From Mycobacterium kiyosense (GTDB lineage Bacteria > Actinomycetota > Actinomycetes > Mycobacteriales > Mycobacteriaceae): a stretch of 64,000 nt of DNA. A program made the position numbers and the translations under genes. The notes under the pieces are model-generated. The model ran no database searches, had not been told where the DNA came from, and worked only from the letters and a program-made list of their open reading frames with translations. Numbering within the stretch: the stretch's first letter is position 1; each line of letters begins with the position of its first letter. The DNA lies in contig AP025179.1 in assembly GCA_021654635.1 (NCBI GenBank), forward strand, positions 2,170,001 through 2,234,000, in the 5' to 3' direction. Positions 9,961 through 20,757 of this stretch are shown here, one piece after another.

Positions 9961-10036
9961 GTTGGGCCGCGGCGGCGCCAGCCCGCACGTACTGCAGAAC
10001 CGGCCGAGCGTTATTCCGCGGACCGGTGTCGGTTAG
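8852..10036 (+). CDS. PPE38/PPE71-like protein, copy 1
   Basis: A 394-residue PPE protein. The N-terminal PPE domain (about 1-175) opens [18 protein letters not shown] and carries the helical bundle that pairs with a PE or Esx-like partner. The C-terminal half has the SVP-type motif [12 protein letters not shown] near residue 308, a Met/Gly-rich patch and the ending [11 protein letters not shown], which I recognise from PPE38 and PPE71. In M. tuberculosis and M. marinum PPE38 is needed for ESX-5 export of PE_PGRS and PPE-MPTR proteins. No PE gene is adjacent. The ATG is preceded by a duplicated 37-base leader without a strong ribosome-binding site. Confidence 0.88.
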   Translation: MILDFAWLPPEINSARIFAGAGSGPLHVAAAAWESLAADLSGSASSFDSVITALAGGPWAGPASAAMVAAATPYVGWLSAAAAQATAAALQARAAATSFEAALTATVHPLAVEANRVSLATLVATNFLGLNTPAIFANEFDYVEMWAQDVAAMLGYHSGATAVAESLTPFSVPPLDLAGLASTVNANVVGFATSASAALSPVAQGVAEGASELVAGAQSFAAAVPVSTLMSVVQAGAMPASMLIGPLTQLGQTASTSTAASLASATEGLADVPKFVGETAPALSGLGGGAGIGAGMAGDLGKAHLVGAMSVPPAWEGSVPKGMASSAMTGFGAMPNPAAMAQAAGGSGTGMMPMPMPMGGGAGGGMPGGPLGRGGASPHVLQNRPSVIPRTGVG

Positions 10037-10213
10037 TGCGAAATTTGTGCACGGCGCACGTTCCGGCGCGAATATGATGAACGAGTAACTGTCTCGCTTC
10101 GGTTCACAAAACTCCGGTATCAGCCTATTTTGCGAATGCCCGGATTTCTGGTTCCGATTGTTTTACGATTCGGCCATGGGCTGGTGTGTGTCGAGTCGCA
10201 GTGATCTGTCTTC

Positions 10214-11370
10214 GTTGGCGCCGTTGACGCGGCTGGCTGGGTTGGGGTTGTAGATGATTTTGGACTTTGCGTGGTTGCCGCCGGAGATCAACTCGGCGCG
10301 GATTTTCGCCGGTGCCGGCTCGGGGCCGTTGCACGTGGCGGCGGCGGCCTGGGAGAGTCTGGCCGCGGACCTGTACGGGTCGGCGAGTTCGTTCGATTCG
10401 GTGATCACCGCGTTGGCGGGTGGGCCGTGGGCGGGTCCGGCGTCGGCGGCGATGGTGGCTGCGGCCACTCCGTACGTGGGCTGGTTGAGCGCGGCTGCCG
10501 CACAGGCGACGGCGGCGGCCTTGCAGGCGCGGGCGGCGGCGACGTCGTTCGAGGCGGCGCTGACGGCGACGGTGCATCCGTTGGCGGTGGAAGCCAATCG
10601 GGTGTCATTGGCGACCTTGATCGCGACGAACTTTCTGGGGTTGAACACCCCGGCGATCTTTGCCACTGAGTTCGACTACGTGGAGATGTGGGCGCAGGAT
10701 GTCGCCGCCATGCTCGGTTATCACACCGGTGCCACGGCGGTGGCGGAGAGTTTGACCCCGTTCAGCGTGCCGCCCTTGGACCTGGCGGGCCTGGCCTCGA
10801 CGGTCAACGCGAACGTCGTCGGTTTGGCGACCTCGGCATCGGCGGCGCTGAGCCCGGTGGCGACCCAAGCTGCCGCGGGCGCGTCGTCGCTGGTGGCAGG
10901 TGTGCAATCGGTGGCCGCGGGCGTTCCGGTGGAAACGCTGATGTCGGTGGCACAGGCCGGTGCGATGCCGGCCAGCATGCTGATCGGTCCGATGATGCAA
11001 CTGGGACAGACCGCTAACGCCGGCACCGCCGGCCTGGTCGGAGCCACCACCGCGGCTGACTTGGCGGACGTGCCGAAGTTCGTCGGCGACGTCAACCCGA
11101 TGAAAGGCATGGGAGCCGGTGGTGCCGGCCTGGGCGCCGGCATGGCGGGGAGTCTGGGCAACGCAAGGCTGGTCGGCGCGATGTCCGTGCCGCCGACCTG
11201 GCAGGGCTCGGTACCCAAGGGAATGATCAGTTCGGCGATGACAGGCCTGGGCGCCAACGCCGCGGAGATGGCTCAGGCCGCCGGCGCAGCGGGCGGGGGC
11301 GGCATGCCGATGATGCCGATGCCGATGGGTATGGGCGGCGGCGCCGGTGCGGGCATGCCCGGCGGCCCGC
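10214..11370 (+). repeat. Tandem duplication unit 2 (PPE gene plus leader)
   Basis: Second copy of the unit described at 8813-9960. The leader (10214-10250) and the first half of the coding sequence are near-identical to unit 1. Differences cluster after about codon 180. Confidence 0.85.
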
Positions 11371-11444
11371 TGGGCCGCGGCGGCGCCAGCCCGCACGTGG
11401 TGCAGAACCGGCCCAGCGTGATCCCGCGGACCGGCGTCGGATAA
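10254..11444 (+). CDS. PPE38/PPE71-like protein, copy 2
   Basis: A 396-residue paralogue of the preceding gene, 217 bases downstream. It has the same PPE domain opening ([18 protein letters not shown]), the SVP motif [12 protein letters not shown] and the same ending ([11 protein letters not shown]). Compared with copy 1 the linker after about residue 200 is rewritten ([15 protein letters not shown] and so on), while the first 165 residues differ at only a few positions. The pair looks like the PPE38-PPE71 duplication of M. tuberculosis but lies head to tail without esxX/esxY between the copies. A hairpin terminator follows the stop. Confidence 0.88.
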   Translation: MILDFAWLPPEINSARIFAGAGSGPLHVAAAAWESLAADLYGSASSFDSVITALAGGPWAGPASAAMVAAATPYVGWLSAAAAQATAAALQARAAATSFEAALTATVHPLAVEANRVSLATLIATNFLGLNTPAIFATEFDYVEMWAQDVAAMLGYHTGATAVAESLTPFSVPPLDLAGLASTVNANVVGLATSASAALSPVATQAAAGASSLVAGVQSVAAGVPVETLMSVAQAGAMPASMLIGPMMQLGQTANAGTAGLVGATTAADLADVPKFVGDVNPMKGMGAGGAGLGAGMAGSLGNARLVGAMSVPPTWQGSVPKGMISSAMTGLGANAAEMAQAAGAAGGGGMPMMPMPMGMGGGAGAGMPGGPLGRGGASPHVVQNRPSVIPRTGVG

Positions 11445-11452
11445 CGACTCTG

Positions 11453-11514
11453 CAAAGGCGCGGGTGCCGCAGCGGGTGACGCCAGGGGTGCGCGTCGCCC
11501 GCGCCTTTGTTTTA
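11453..11514 (+). terminator. Hairpin terminator after PPE copy 2
   Basis: A perfect 12-base inverted repeat (CAAAGGCGCGGG at 11453-11464 and its complement at 11498-11509) with a 33-base loop is followed by TTTT. It starts nine bases after the PPE stop codon and fits a rho-independent terminator, although the loop is long. Confidence 0.6.
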
Positions 11515-11548
11515 GCTTGTCCCGCAAAGTAATACGCCGCGTCGGCGC

Positions 11549-11820
11549 TCAGGTGCTGCCGAGTCCGCGGGTCATCAGGAACGCGCCGAGCAGGGTGACG
11601 ACGCAGGCGAAGATCTGCTCCCGGCGGGCTGGGCCGACCGATTCATCGCGGCCATGATCTGATCGGTCCTGGCCGGTGCCGCGAACTGACTCGGCAGGGG
11701 AAGTTCCACGAAAGCCAACGCGGTACTCACCGCCATACCGCCCAGCCAGAATGCGAGCAGCGGACCCACAGCCCGCGGCCGCGGCGACAACACGGCGCTG
11801 ATTCCGATTCGATTCGGCGG
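11549..11820 (-). pseudogene. Decayed GAP-family membrane protein gene
   Basis: Translation on the minus strand gives a segment resembling the GAP (GPL-addressing) family of mycobacterial membrane proteins: NRIGISAVLSPRPRAVGPLL, then a hydrophobic stretch (AFWLGGMAVSTALAF), then, after a one-base frame break near 11630, a second hydrophobic stretch ending LLGAFLMTRGLGST. The family N-terminus and start codon are missing. I read it as a 5'-truncated, frameshifted remnant. The assignment rests on the motif pattern only. Confidence 0.45.
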
Positions 11821-12358
11821 CGCAACGATTTCGCGGTTGCACCGGATGCATTCAAACCGAATCTGGACCACCCCGCCGGTCGCACTGCCCAAAATTTCCG
11901 CGGTGTGTGCCCAACGCTTTTTTTGGGTGCCACAACGAACACCTCGATTCGCTATCGAGTGTTGTCCCGCAAGCCTTGCCCACCCGGCAAACGCAGCCCA
12001 CCGGGGCACCCCCAGCGGGCTTGGCTGCGCCGCGCCCCCACCTGCCTGCTACAGGGTGCGGACAGCCGAAAGTGTCTGGCGTCCAACGCTTTTACGACGG
12101 GTCACCCGCATCGCCTATCCGGGTTCGGCTCCGGAAGATGCAAAGTTGCTGTCCTCAAGTAGGGGCGTCGGGGAAGGTGGCCGGCCCGGCTGCGCTCTGC
12201 GGCCCCGCCGACCCGGAGCGTCACCGCAGAGTTTTGCCAGAAAAAATCCTGGATTCACCTCACTTGTGGGCGCAATTTGGCTTACGATTCGAGGGCTTGG
12301 TGGTGTGCACTCGCCGTCAAGCAAAGGTGTTATGACATCGGCACTGAAAGGGGACACC
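11821..12358. other. Non-coding stretch, no gene recognised
   Basis: About 540 bases before the Rv2348B-like gene. Short ORFs exist on both strands but none has family-like composition or a ribosome-binding site. It must hold the promoter of the Rv2348B-esxP-esxO unit; I could not pick out convincing promoter elements. Confidence 0.6.
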
Positions 12359-12688
12359 GTGCTTTTGCCTCTTGGTCCGCCCTTGCCGCCAGACTCAGTG
12401 GCGGCGAAACGGGGCGAGTCAGGCATGCTCGGCGGATTGTCGGTTCCGCTCAGCTGGGGTACGGCTGTTCCGCCAGATGACTACGACCATTGGGCGAAGG
12501 AGTCTGAAGCTGGTGTCGAAGACGTCGTCGTAGTGCCCGGTGCGGTCGATCCGGAACCGATCGAACCGAGCAACGACGAGTGGGATGAGTGGGCTGAGTG
12601 GAAACAGTGGGAAGCGGAGAACGCTGAACCTCGTTTCGAGATGCCACGCGGTAGCAGCGTGGTCCCGCATTCGCCGGCAGCCGGATGA
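12359..12688 (+). CDS. Rv2348B-like small antigen with PPE-SVP tail
   Basis: A 109-residue acidic protein that I recognise as the Rv2348B family (opening MLLPLGPPLPP), known in M. tuberculosis as a T-cell antigen. GTG at 12359 is preceded by AAAGGGGAC, a good ribosome-binding site. The middle holds GGLSVPLSWG, the SVP motif that marks the C-terminal half of PPE-SVP proteins, and the end (SSVVPHSPAAG) resembles PPE-SVP C-termini. Between these is an acidic Trp/Glu/Asp-rich segment. It has no PPE domain. It lies just upstream of esxP and esxO, as in M. tuberculosis, so export with the ESX-5 substrates is plausible. Confidence 0.8.
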   Translation: MLLPLGPPLPPDSVAAKRGESGMLGGLSVPLSWGTAVPPDDYDHWAKESEAGVEDVVVVPGAVDPEPIEPSNDEWDEWAEWKQWEAENAEPRFEMPRGSSVVPHSPAAG

Positions 12689-12790
12689 GAGAAAGGGTCA
12701 AGACTGTCGTTGTCTAGGGGTGATTGACCGCTTCGGAGCTCCCGAAGGCGGCGATCACATCAATCAAAACTGGTTGAGAAATCCAAGTAA

Positions 12791-13120
<330 letters not shown>

Positions 13121-13182
13121 TCCGACTGCAGCGAAAATCGCTGCAGCCCAACAACTTCCACAGACAAAGGAGAACAGGTTCG

Positions 13183-13467
13183 ATGACGATCAATTACCAG
13201 TTCGGCGACGTCGACGCTCACGGCGCGCTCATCCGCGCGCAGGCCGCCAACCTGGAGGCCGAGCACCAGGCCATCGTTCGCGATGTGCTGGCTGCCGGTG
13301 ACTTCTGGGGCGGCGCCGGTTCGGTGGCTTGCCAGGAGTTCATCACCCAGTTGGGTCGCAACTTCCAGGTGATCTACGAGCAGGCCAACGCTCACGGCCA
13401 GAAGGTCCAGAGCGCCGGCAGCAACATGGCGCAGACCGACAGCGCCGTCGGGTCCAGCTGGGCCTGA
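13183..13467 (+). CDS. esxO: EsxO-type WXG100 protein (ESAT-6 family)
   Basis: A 94-residue WXG100 protein of the Mtb9.9 group (EsxI/L/N/O/V), opening MTINYQFGDVDAHG and ending GSSWA, with a WGG turn at residues 43-45. It is the likely partner of the upstream EsxP-type protein. An AAAGGAGA ribosome-binding site precedes the ATG. A 62-base gap separates it from esxP, and a strong hairpin terminator follows. Confidence 0.93.
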   Translation: MTINYQFGDVDAHGALIRAQAANLEAEHQAIVRDVLAAGDFWGGAGSVACQEFITQLGRNFQVIYEQANAHGQKVQSAGSNMAQTDSAVGSSWA

Positions 13468-13523
13468 GAGAAGTACGGTTCGGGGCGGCGCACCGCTGGC
13501 CGGTGCGTCCGCCGCGGCCGTCG

Positions 13524-13575
13524 ACTGCGCACGTCTACCCGCGGCAAGCAGGTAGACGTGCGCAGTTCTTTTTGT
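13524..13575 (+). terminator. Strong hairpin terminator after esxO
   Basis: A perfect 16-base inverted repeat (13524-13539 and 13551-13566, arms ACTGCGCACGTCTACC and complement) with an 11-base loop is followed by TCTTTTTG. It sits between convergent esxO and the TPM-domain gene, and may stop transcription from both sides, although the T-run favours the plus strand. Confidence 0.85.
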
Positions 13576-13608
13576 CGCTACCGCGCAGCGTCTCGGCGGC
13601 GCCCGCGT

Positions 13609-15600
13609 TCAGAACCGACCGCCGCCGCCCATGAAACCGCCGCCGGATGAACCCCCAGACGAGCCGCCGAACGACGTCGGACTCCAGCCGCCGAACCCAC
13701 CACGCATTCCGCCGCTGAGCAGATCGCCGATGATGATGCCGCCCAGCACGGCGCCGGTGTCGCTGTCCCCGCCGCGCACGTAGGCGCGTTGCGCCGACTG
13801 GACATCGGCGTTGGCCAGCGATTGCGCCTGAGCGGCCAGCGCCGAGGCGGCGTTGGCGTAGGTGATCGCGTCGGTCAGCTGCGATGCCTTGCGGGCGTGC
13901 GCGGCGTCGAGCTGGCGTTTTGCCTCGGCCAGCCGCGTCCGGGCTTCGGGGCCGATACTGCCGCGGCGGGTGTCGATGTACTCCGAGACGGCCCGCACCC
14001 GCGACTCCGCGGTGAACAGCGCCTGCTCGAGGGAGCGGTTGAGTCGTTCGGTGTTCGCCTGCTCCTGAGCCACTGTGGTCAGCATCTGGTTGAGTTCGGC
14101 GTCGGCCTTGGTCAGCTGAGCGAACGCGCTCAGTGGATCCCCGGAGCCAGCGGGACCCCCGGCGGTGTCCAGCGCGCGGGCCGCCGCGTCGCGGGCAGCG
14201 ATCAGCTCGCTGAGGTGAGCGGCGCTGTTGCCCTTGGTGTGCTGCAGCCGCTCGTTGGCGCGTTTGATCGCCGCCTGAACCTCATTGAGCAGGGCCGGCA
14301 GATTGGCGACCGCATGCCGGATGTCACCGGCCGCGCTGTCCACCGCGTCCAGCAATGAACGGGCCTGTCCCAGTGCGGATTCGGCGGCGCGTACCGCGTC
14401 CACCAGCGGCGACTGCTGCCCGCTCACTGCGCGGTCGGCCAGATCGCGCGCGATGCCGATGTTGCGGTCGGCGAAGTCCAGCCGCTCCTTGGCGGTGGTG
14501 ACGTTGCCCGACACCGAGGCCAGCGCCGCCCCGCCGAATTCCTTATGCAGCTCGACGAGGTGTTGTGCGGCCGGGTCGATACGGCTGGTGAGCTCCACGT
14601 ATTGCTGGGTCAGCGCATCGAGCCGGGCAGGGGCGTTGATGACCAGGTCGCGTAGTTGCTCGAACGCCTCGGTCTGCGCCTCCAGTTCGCGGTCGGCGTT
14701 GGCCGCCGCGACGATCACCCGGGTGAGCAGCTCGCGCCGCTGCGCCGGCGTCTCCGGAATGCTGTCGTCGAGCTGTTGGCGCACCGTGAACGCTTGGGAC
14801 AGAGCAGCTTTGGCGTTGTTCACGGCCTGGGTGAAGGGTGCGGTGCGTTGTTCGCCGAATTCTTCGATCGCCAGCGCCAGCTCGTTGGCGCTGGTGCGCA
14901 CGGCGTTGTCGACTTCCACCACTTTGGCGCGGGACAGCTCGTCGAGGATGTCCACTGGCACCGCCGCCAGTGCGGTCGCGTCGGCGGGGTCGATCCTGCG
15001 GGCCGCGGCCAGGGCGTTGGCGTGCCGCCGGCGTGCGCGCCGGCGCATCAGCAGCACCAGCACCAGCACCAGCAGTGCGATGACCGCGAGCGCTCCCACC
15101 ACCCAGACGGGATTGGTCGAGCGGGGCGTCACGTTGAGTCCGTTGGCCGCCGCGACGGCCGCGCCGCTCCAATCGTCGTTGCCCAGTGCGGGCTCGATCT
15201 GGTTGCGGCGCAAGTTGTCGACCTGGCTTGAGCTGACCCCCTGCACACCGTTGGGAACCAGGAATGCGTAGGCGCGGTCGGTGGTGGCCACCGCCAGCAG
15301 GGCGTCGTAGTTGTGCAGATCGCTGACCCGGTAGGTCTGCTGGGCCCAGTTCTCGGCGCTCTGGCCGGAGAAAGTGTCGACGTAGACCACCCAGAGCCGG
15401 ATGCGCCGGTCGGCGTAGAGCTTGATGGTGGCCGAGGTCACCGCGGCCCGGCCGGATTCGGACAGTGCGCCAGCGTTGTCGGTGATGTAGCCCGGCAATC
15501 GGAACGGCGCCTGCGCGCCGGCGGCGGGTGCCAGCAGCAGCGGCCCCGCCGCCAGGCCGACAACGGTCAGGAACACGCCGAGCAGGCGGGTGATGCGCAT
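13609..15600 (-). CDS. TPM-domain membrane protein (Rv2345-like)
   Basis: A 663-residue membrane protein. A signal peptide (MRITRLLGVFLTVVGLAAG) is followed by an extracytoplasmic TPM domain (about 35-165, opening LPGYITDNAGALS), one transmembrane helix (about 175-197, VVGALAVIALLVLVLVLL) with a following Arg-rich stretch, a long coiled-coil region of about 400 residues, and a Gly/Ser-rich C-terminus (GGSSGGSSGGGFMGGGGRF) typical of TPM proteins. ATG at 15600 gives the signal peptide. The role of this protein, conserved next to esxO in mycobacteria, is not known to me. Confidence 0.88.
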   Translation of the reverse strand: MRITRLLGVFLTVVGLAAGPLLLAPAAGAQAPFRLPGYITDNAGALSESGRAAVTSATIKLYADRRIRLWVVYVDTFSGQSAENWAQQTYRVSDLHNYDALLAVATTDRAYAFLVPNGVQGVSSSQVDNLRRNQIEPALGNDDWSGAAVAAANGLNVTPRSTNPVWVVGALAVIALLVLVLVLLMRRRARRRHANALAAARRIDPADATALAAVPVDILDELSRAKVVEVDNAVRTSANELALAIEEFGEQRTAPFTQAVNNAKAALSQAFTVRQQLDDSIPETPAQRRELLTRVIVAAANADRELEAQTEAFEQLRDLVINAPARLDALTQQYVELTSRIDPAAQHLVELHKEFGGAALASVSGNVTTAKERLDFADRNIGIARDLADRAVSGQQSPLVDAVRAAESALGQARSLLDAVDSAAGDIRHAVANLPALLNEVQAAIKRANERLQHTKGNSAAHLSELIAARDAAARALDTAGGPAGSGDPLSAFAQLTKADAELNQMLTTVAQEQANTERLNRSLEQALFTAESRVRAVSEYIDTRRGSIGPEARTRLAEAKRQLDAAHARKASQLTDAITYANAASALAAQAQSLANADVQSAQRAYVRGGDSDTGAVLGGIIIGDLLSGGMRGGFGGWSPTSFGGSSGGSSGGGFMGGGGRF

Positions 15601-15729
15601 CTCGCTATTAAACGTCGCCGACCGTCGCCGCGGCGAGCGTGGTCTCGGGCAACTGCGCGCCATTGGCGGGCTGGAGGCTGGGGTCCGCTCCGGCAGGCCA
15701 TCCCAGCCCCTCCCGCGGCGCAACAGGGG

Positions 15730-16830
<1,101 letters not shown>

Positions 16831-16939
16831 TCAACCCTGGATCCGACCCAGTGAGCCTGTTGATACCCCGACAGCGCCGGCTCAACCGTCATTCGGTCGG
16901 CCGATCCGGTGACGGCAGCCGCTGGCAGACTGTGGGGCG

Positions 16940-18222
16940 GTGAATACAGATCAGCAAGACCCCTACGGCGACGCCGACCGGGAGCGGCGCGTCCCCGAAG
17001 GGCCGAAGACGGCCGGTCTGCCGGGCACCGAGGGCCAGCACCGGACCGACTTCGCCCGCGATCGGGCACGGGTGTTGCACAGCGCAGCGCTGCGCCGGCT
17101 GGCCGACAAGACTCAGGTGGTGGGCCCGCGTGAGGGCGATACGCCGCGCACCCGGCTGACGCATTCGTTGGAGGTTGCCCAGATCGGCCGCGGCATGGCG
17201 GTCGGCTTGGGCTGCGACCTGGACCTCGTCGAGTTGGCGGGTCTGGCGCACGACATCGGCCATCCGCCGTACGGCCACAACGGTGAGCGGGCGCTCGACG
17301 AGTTCGCGGCCGGCTACGGGGGGTTTCGAGGGCAATGCGCAGAACTTCCGCATTCTGACCAGCCTCGAGCCCAAAGTCCTTGACGCACAAGGGCGTAGCG
17401 CTGGGCTGAACCTGACCCGCGCCGCGCTGGATGCGGTGACCAAGTATCCGTGGCCGCGCGGTGCGGGCGGTGAACGCAAGTTCGGTTTCTACGCCGAGGA
17501 CCAAGCCGCTGCCGCCTGGGCCCGCGCGGGCGCGCCACCGCGCCGCACCTGCCTGGAAGCGCAGGTGATGGATTGGGCCGACGACGTCGCCTACTCCGTG
17601 CACGACGTCGAGGACGGCGTGGTCTCCGAACGCATTGATCTGCGGGTGCTGGCCGACGAGGACGAGGCCGCCGCGCTGGCCAAGTTGGGGGGAGAGCGAA
17701 TTCCAGCGGGTCAGCGCCGACGACTTGGCGGAGGCCGCACGGCGATTGTCGGGCCTGCCGGTGGTTGCCGCGGTCGGAAAGTTCGACGCCACCCTGACGG
17801 CGTCGGTCGCGCTGAAGCGGCTGACCAGCGAGTTGGTGGGCCGCTTCGCCACCGCCGCGATCGCCACCACCCGCGCCGCGGCCGGGCCCGGCCCGTTGGT
17901 GCGCTACCAGGCCGATCTGCACGTGCCGGACCTGGTCCGGGCCGAGGTGGCGCTACTGAAAATGCTGGCGCTGCAGTTCATCATGTCCGACCCGAGGCAC
18001 CTGCAGACCCAGGCCGGTCAACGCGAACGGATTCATCGGGTGGCGCACTGGCTGCTCGCTGGCGCGCCTCAAACGCTCGATCCGCTGTTCGCCGCGGCCT
18101 TCAACACCGCGGCCGACGACGGTGCCCGGTTGCGCGTCGTCGTCGACCAGATCGCCTCCTACACCGAGGGCCGGTTGGAGCGCATCGCCTCTGATCACCG
18201 TCAGGCCAACGGCTTAGACTGA
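16940..18222 (+). CDS. dgt: Deoxyguanosinetriphosphate triphosphohydrolase-like protein, two frame breaks
   Basis: An HD-domain dNTP triphosphohydrolase (Rv2344c family) that removes triphosphate from dNTPs. The HD motif is intact in the first part: [10 protein letters not shown] and [17 protein letters not shown]. The frame breaks twice, each time on a run of exactly six Gs (17318-17323 and 17687-17692). Removing one G from each gives a continuous protein of about 426 residues, with [12 protein letters not shown] after the first and [12 protein letters not shown] after the second, as in the family. GTG at 16940 is the start and TGA 18220-18222 lies four bases before dnaG. Two identical kinds of break in a conserved gene suggest sequencing error. 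Confidence 0.9.
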
Positions 18223-18226
18223 GCCC

Positions 18227-20200
18227 GTGTCGAGTCCGGCGGGTTCCAGGGACGGGGGCCGTTCCGGCGGACGGTCCAGGATTTCCGATCGCGACATCGC
18301 CGCCATCCGGGAAGCGGCACGGATCGAGGATGTCGTCGGCGACTACGTTCAGCTCAAGCGCGCCGGCGCCGATTCGATGAAGGGGCTGTGCCCCTTTCAC
18401 AACGAGAAATCGCCGTCGTTTCACGTGCGTCCGAACCACGGCCACTTCCACTGCTTCGGCTGTGGCGAGGGTGGCGACGTGTACGCGTTCATCCAGAAGA
18501 TCGAGCACGTCAGCTTCGTGGAGGCGGTGGAGATGCTGGCCGACCGCGTCGGCCACACCCTTACCTATACCGGCGCCGCGGCCACCAACGTGCAACGCGA
18601 CCGCGGTAGCCGCAGCAGGCTGGCCGCCGCCAACGCCGCGGCGGCCGAGTTCTACGCTCAGGCGCTGCAATCCGACGAGGCAGCCCCGGCCCGGCAGTAC
18701 CTGACCGAGCGCAGCTTCGATGCCGAGGCCGCCCGCCGGTTCGGCTGCGGATTCGCGCCGTCGGGTTGGGACACGTTGACAAAGCACTTGCAGCGCAAGG
18801 GCTTTGAGTTCAAAGAGCTGGAAGCGGCAGGTCTTTCCAGGCAAGGTCGTCGCGGGCCGATGGATCGGTTCAACCGGCGGCTGTTGTGGCCGATCCGCAG
18901 CTCTGCGGGCGAGGTGATCGGGTTCGGCGCCCGGCGACTGTTCGACGACGACACGATGGAAGCCAAGTACGTCAACACCCCCGAAACGGTGTTGTACAAG
19001 AAGTCGTCGGTGCTGTTCGGCATCGACCTCGCCAAACGCGACATCGCCCGGGGACACCAAGCGGTGGTGGTCGAGGGCTACACCGACGTGATGGCCATGC
19101 ACCTGGCCGGGGTCACTACCGCGGTCGCCTCCTGCGGCACCGCCTTCGGCGACGAGCACCTTGCCATGCTGCGCAGGCTGATGATGGACGACAGCTTCTT
19201 TCGCGGAGAGCTGATCTACGTCTTCGACGGCGACGAGGCCGGCAAGGCGGCCGCGCTCAAGGCGTTCGCCGGCGAGCAGCAACTGGCCGGCCAGTCGTTT
19301 GTGGCGGTAGCCCCCGACGGCATGGACCCGTGCGATTTACGGCTCAAAGCCGGTGACGGTGCGCTGCGCGACCTGGTGGCCCGGCGAACCCCGTTGTTCG
19401 AGTTCGCGATTCGCACCGCGCTGGGTGAGATGGACCTGGACAGCGCCGAGGGCCGGGTGGCCGCGCTGCGCCGCTGTGTACCGATGGTGAGCCAGATCAA
19501 GGACCCCACGCTGCGCGACGAGTACGCTCGCCAGCTCGCCGGCTGGGTCGGTTGGGACGACGTCGCGCAGGTGATCGACCGGGTCCGGGCCACGGCCAAG
19601 ACTGCCAAGGGTCCGGGTCAGGGCGGTTCGGGGAGCAAACCGTCGCGCCGAGCGGTGCCGGACCCGGCCCCGGTGTCCGCTACCGGTGTCGCCGCGGCGG
19701 CTGCCCGACCTGATCCGCGCGACCCGACGCTGTGGCCGCAGCGTGAGGCGCTCAAGTCCGCGCTGCAATTTCCGGCGCTGGCCGGCCCGGTGTTCGACAC
19801 CTTGACCGTGGAGAGTTTCACGCATCCCGGCTACGCAGCGGTGCGCGCGGCCATCGATGCGGCCGGTGGGACGTCGAGCGGCGTCAGTGGGGCGCAATGG
19901 CTGGACATGGTGCGTCAGCACACCAACTCGGGCTTGACCGCCGGTCTGGTCACCGAGCTGGGTGTCGAGGTGATCCGCGCCGAGGATGAGCAGTTGCCCC
20001 GGTATATCGGCGGCGTGCTGGCCCGGCTGCAGGAGGTCTGGATGGGCCGGCAGATCGCCGAGGTGAAGTCGAAGCTGCAGCGCATGTCGCCGATCGAACA
20101 AGGCGAGGAATACCACGCACTGTTCGGCGACCTGGTCGCGATGGAGGCGTATCGCCGCAGCCTGCTGGAGCAGGCCAGCGGCGACGATCTCACCGCGTGA
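18227..20200 (+). CDS. dnaG: DNA primase
   Basis: A 657-residue primase that lays RNA primers at the replication fork. It has the N-terminal CHC2 zinc finger (CPFHNEKSPSFHV ... CFGCGEGGD, residues about 53-85), the TOPRIM domain with VVVEGYTDVMAM (about 281-292) and the acidic VFDGDEAG, and a C-terminal DnaB-interaction domain after a Gly/Ser/Pro linker near residue 465-510. GTG at 18227 begins VSSPAGSRDGG. It follows dgt by four bases, as in other mycobacteria. Confidence 0.96.
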   Translation: MSSPAGSRDGGRSGGRSRISDRDIAAIREAARIEDVVGDYVQLKRAGADSMKGLCPFHNEKSPSFHVRPNHGHFHCFGCGEGGDVYAFIQKIEHVSFVEAVEMLADRVGHTLTYTGAAATNVQRDRGSRSRLAAANAAAAEFYAQALQSDEAAPARQYLTERSFDAEAARRFGCGFAPSGWDTLTKHLQRKGFEFKELEAAGLSRQGRRGPMDRFNRRLLWPIRSSAGEVIGFGARRLFDDDTMEAKYVNTPETVLYKKSSVLFGIDLAKRDIARGHQAVVVEGYTDVMAMHLAGVTTAVASCGTAFGDEHLAMLRRLMMDDSFFRGELIYVFDGDEAGKAAALKAFAGEQQLAGQSFVAVAPDGMDPCDLRLKAGDGALRDLVARRTPLFEFAIRTALGEMDLDSAEGRVAALRRCVPMVSQIKDPTLRDEYARQLAGWVGWDDVAQVIDRVRATAKTAKGPGQGGSGSKPSRRAVPDPAPVSATGVAAAAARPDPRDPTLWPQREALKSALQFPALAGPVFDTLTVESFTHPGYAAVRAAIDAAGGTSSGVSGAQWLDMVRQHTNSGLTAGLVTELGVEVIRAEDEQLPRYIGGVLARLQEVWMGRQIAEVKSKLQRMSPIEQGEEYHALFGDLVAMEAYRRSLLEQASGDDLTA

Positions 20201-20510
20201 CTTGGGGTTGCACCTCCGGTTCGAGATCGTCCACCTGCGGCTCGGCCGCTCGTTCGACGACGGAAGTCTGTGCATCGATCTGGGTCAGCGTCACGAACCC
20301 GGTGTCGGGGGAGATCCGGTTGGCGATCTTGCGTCGGCCCCCTTCGATCAGCGATCTGGTCACCGGGCTGCCGGTGACGGCGCGATAAGTGCCGGCGATC
20401 TGCTCGTAGCGGCGACGTCCGGCCTTCGTGCCCAGCACGTAGCCCACCCCCAACACGGCGACATACCCGATCAAAGCGATCCCTCCGAGAAGACGTGCGA
20501 ATAGGTCCAT
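20190..20510 (-). CDS. Small membrane protein (Rv2342-like)
   Basis: A 106-residue protein with one N-terminal transmembrane helix (GGIALIGYVAVLGVGYVLG) followed by a basic stretch (TKAGRRRYEQI) and a soluble tail. It converges on dnaG and overlaps its last 11 bases. Position and N-terminus fit the conserved hypothetical Rv2342. Function unknown. Confidence 0.7.
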   Translation of the reverse strand: MDLFARLLGGIALIGYVAVLGVGYVLGTKAGRRRYEQIAGTYRAVTGSPVTRSLIEGGRRKIANRISPDTGFVTLTQIDAQTSVVERAAEPQVDDLEPEVQPQVTR

Positions 20511-20666
20511 CCTGCCTCATCGGGCCGATGTTCGGCGCGCCCGAACCGTGGGCGGGCCGCAATGCCCGGTAAACCTCGCGATCTGTCGGGGCCGCCGGTT
20601 GGGGAGTGGGCGCCAGTACGCTAGAGTCGTCCCGCGATCAGCACCCAGCATTCGTTGGACTGATAG

Positions 20667-20739
<73 letters not shown>

Positions 20740-20757
20740 CAGTTCCCGCGCCAGCGG

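Noticed and set aside
10605..11396. Minus-strand ORF antisense to PPE copy 2
   Set aside because: Arg/His/Gly-rich shadow of the PPE repeat region; no ribosome-binding site or family signature.
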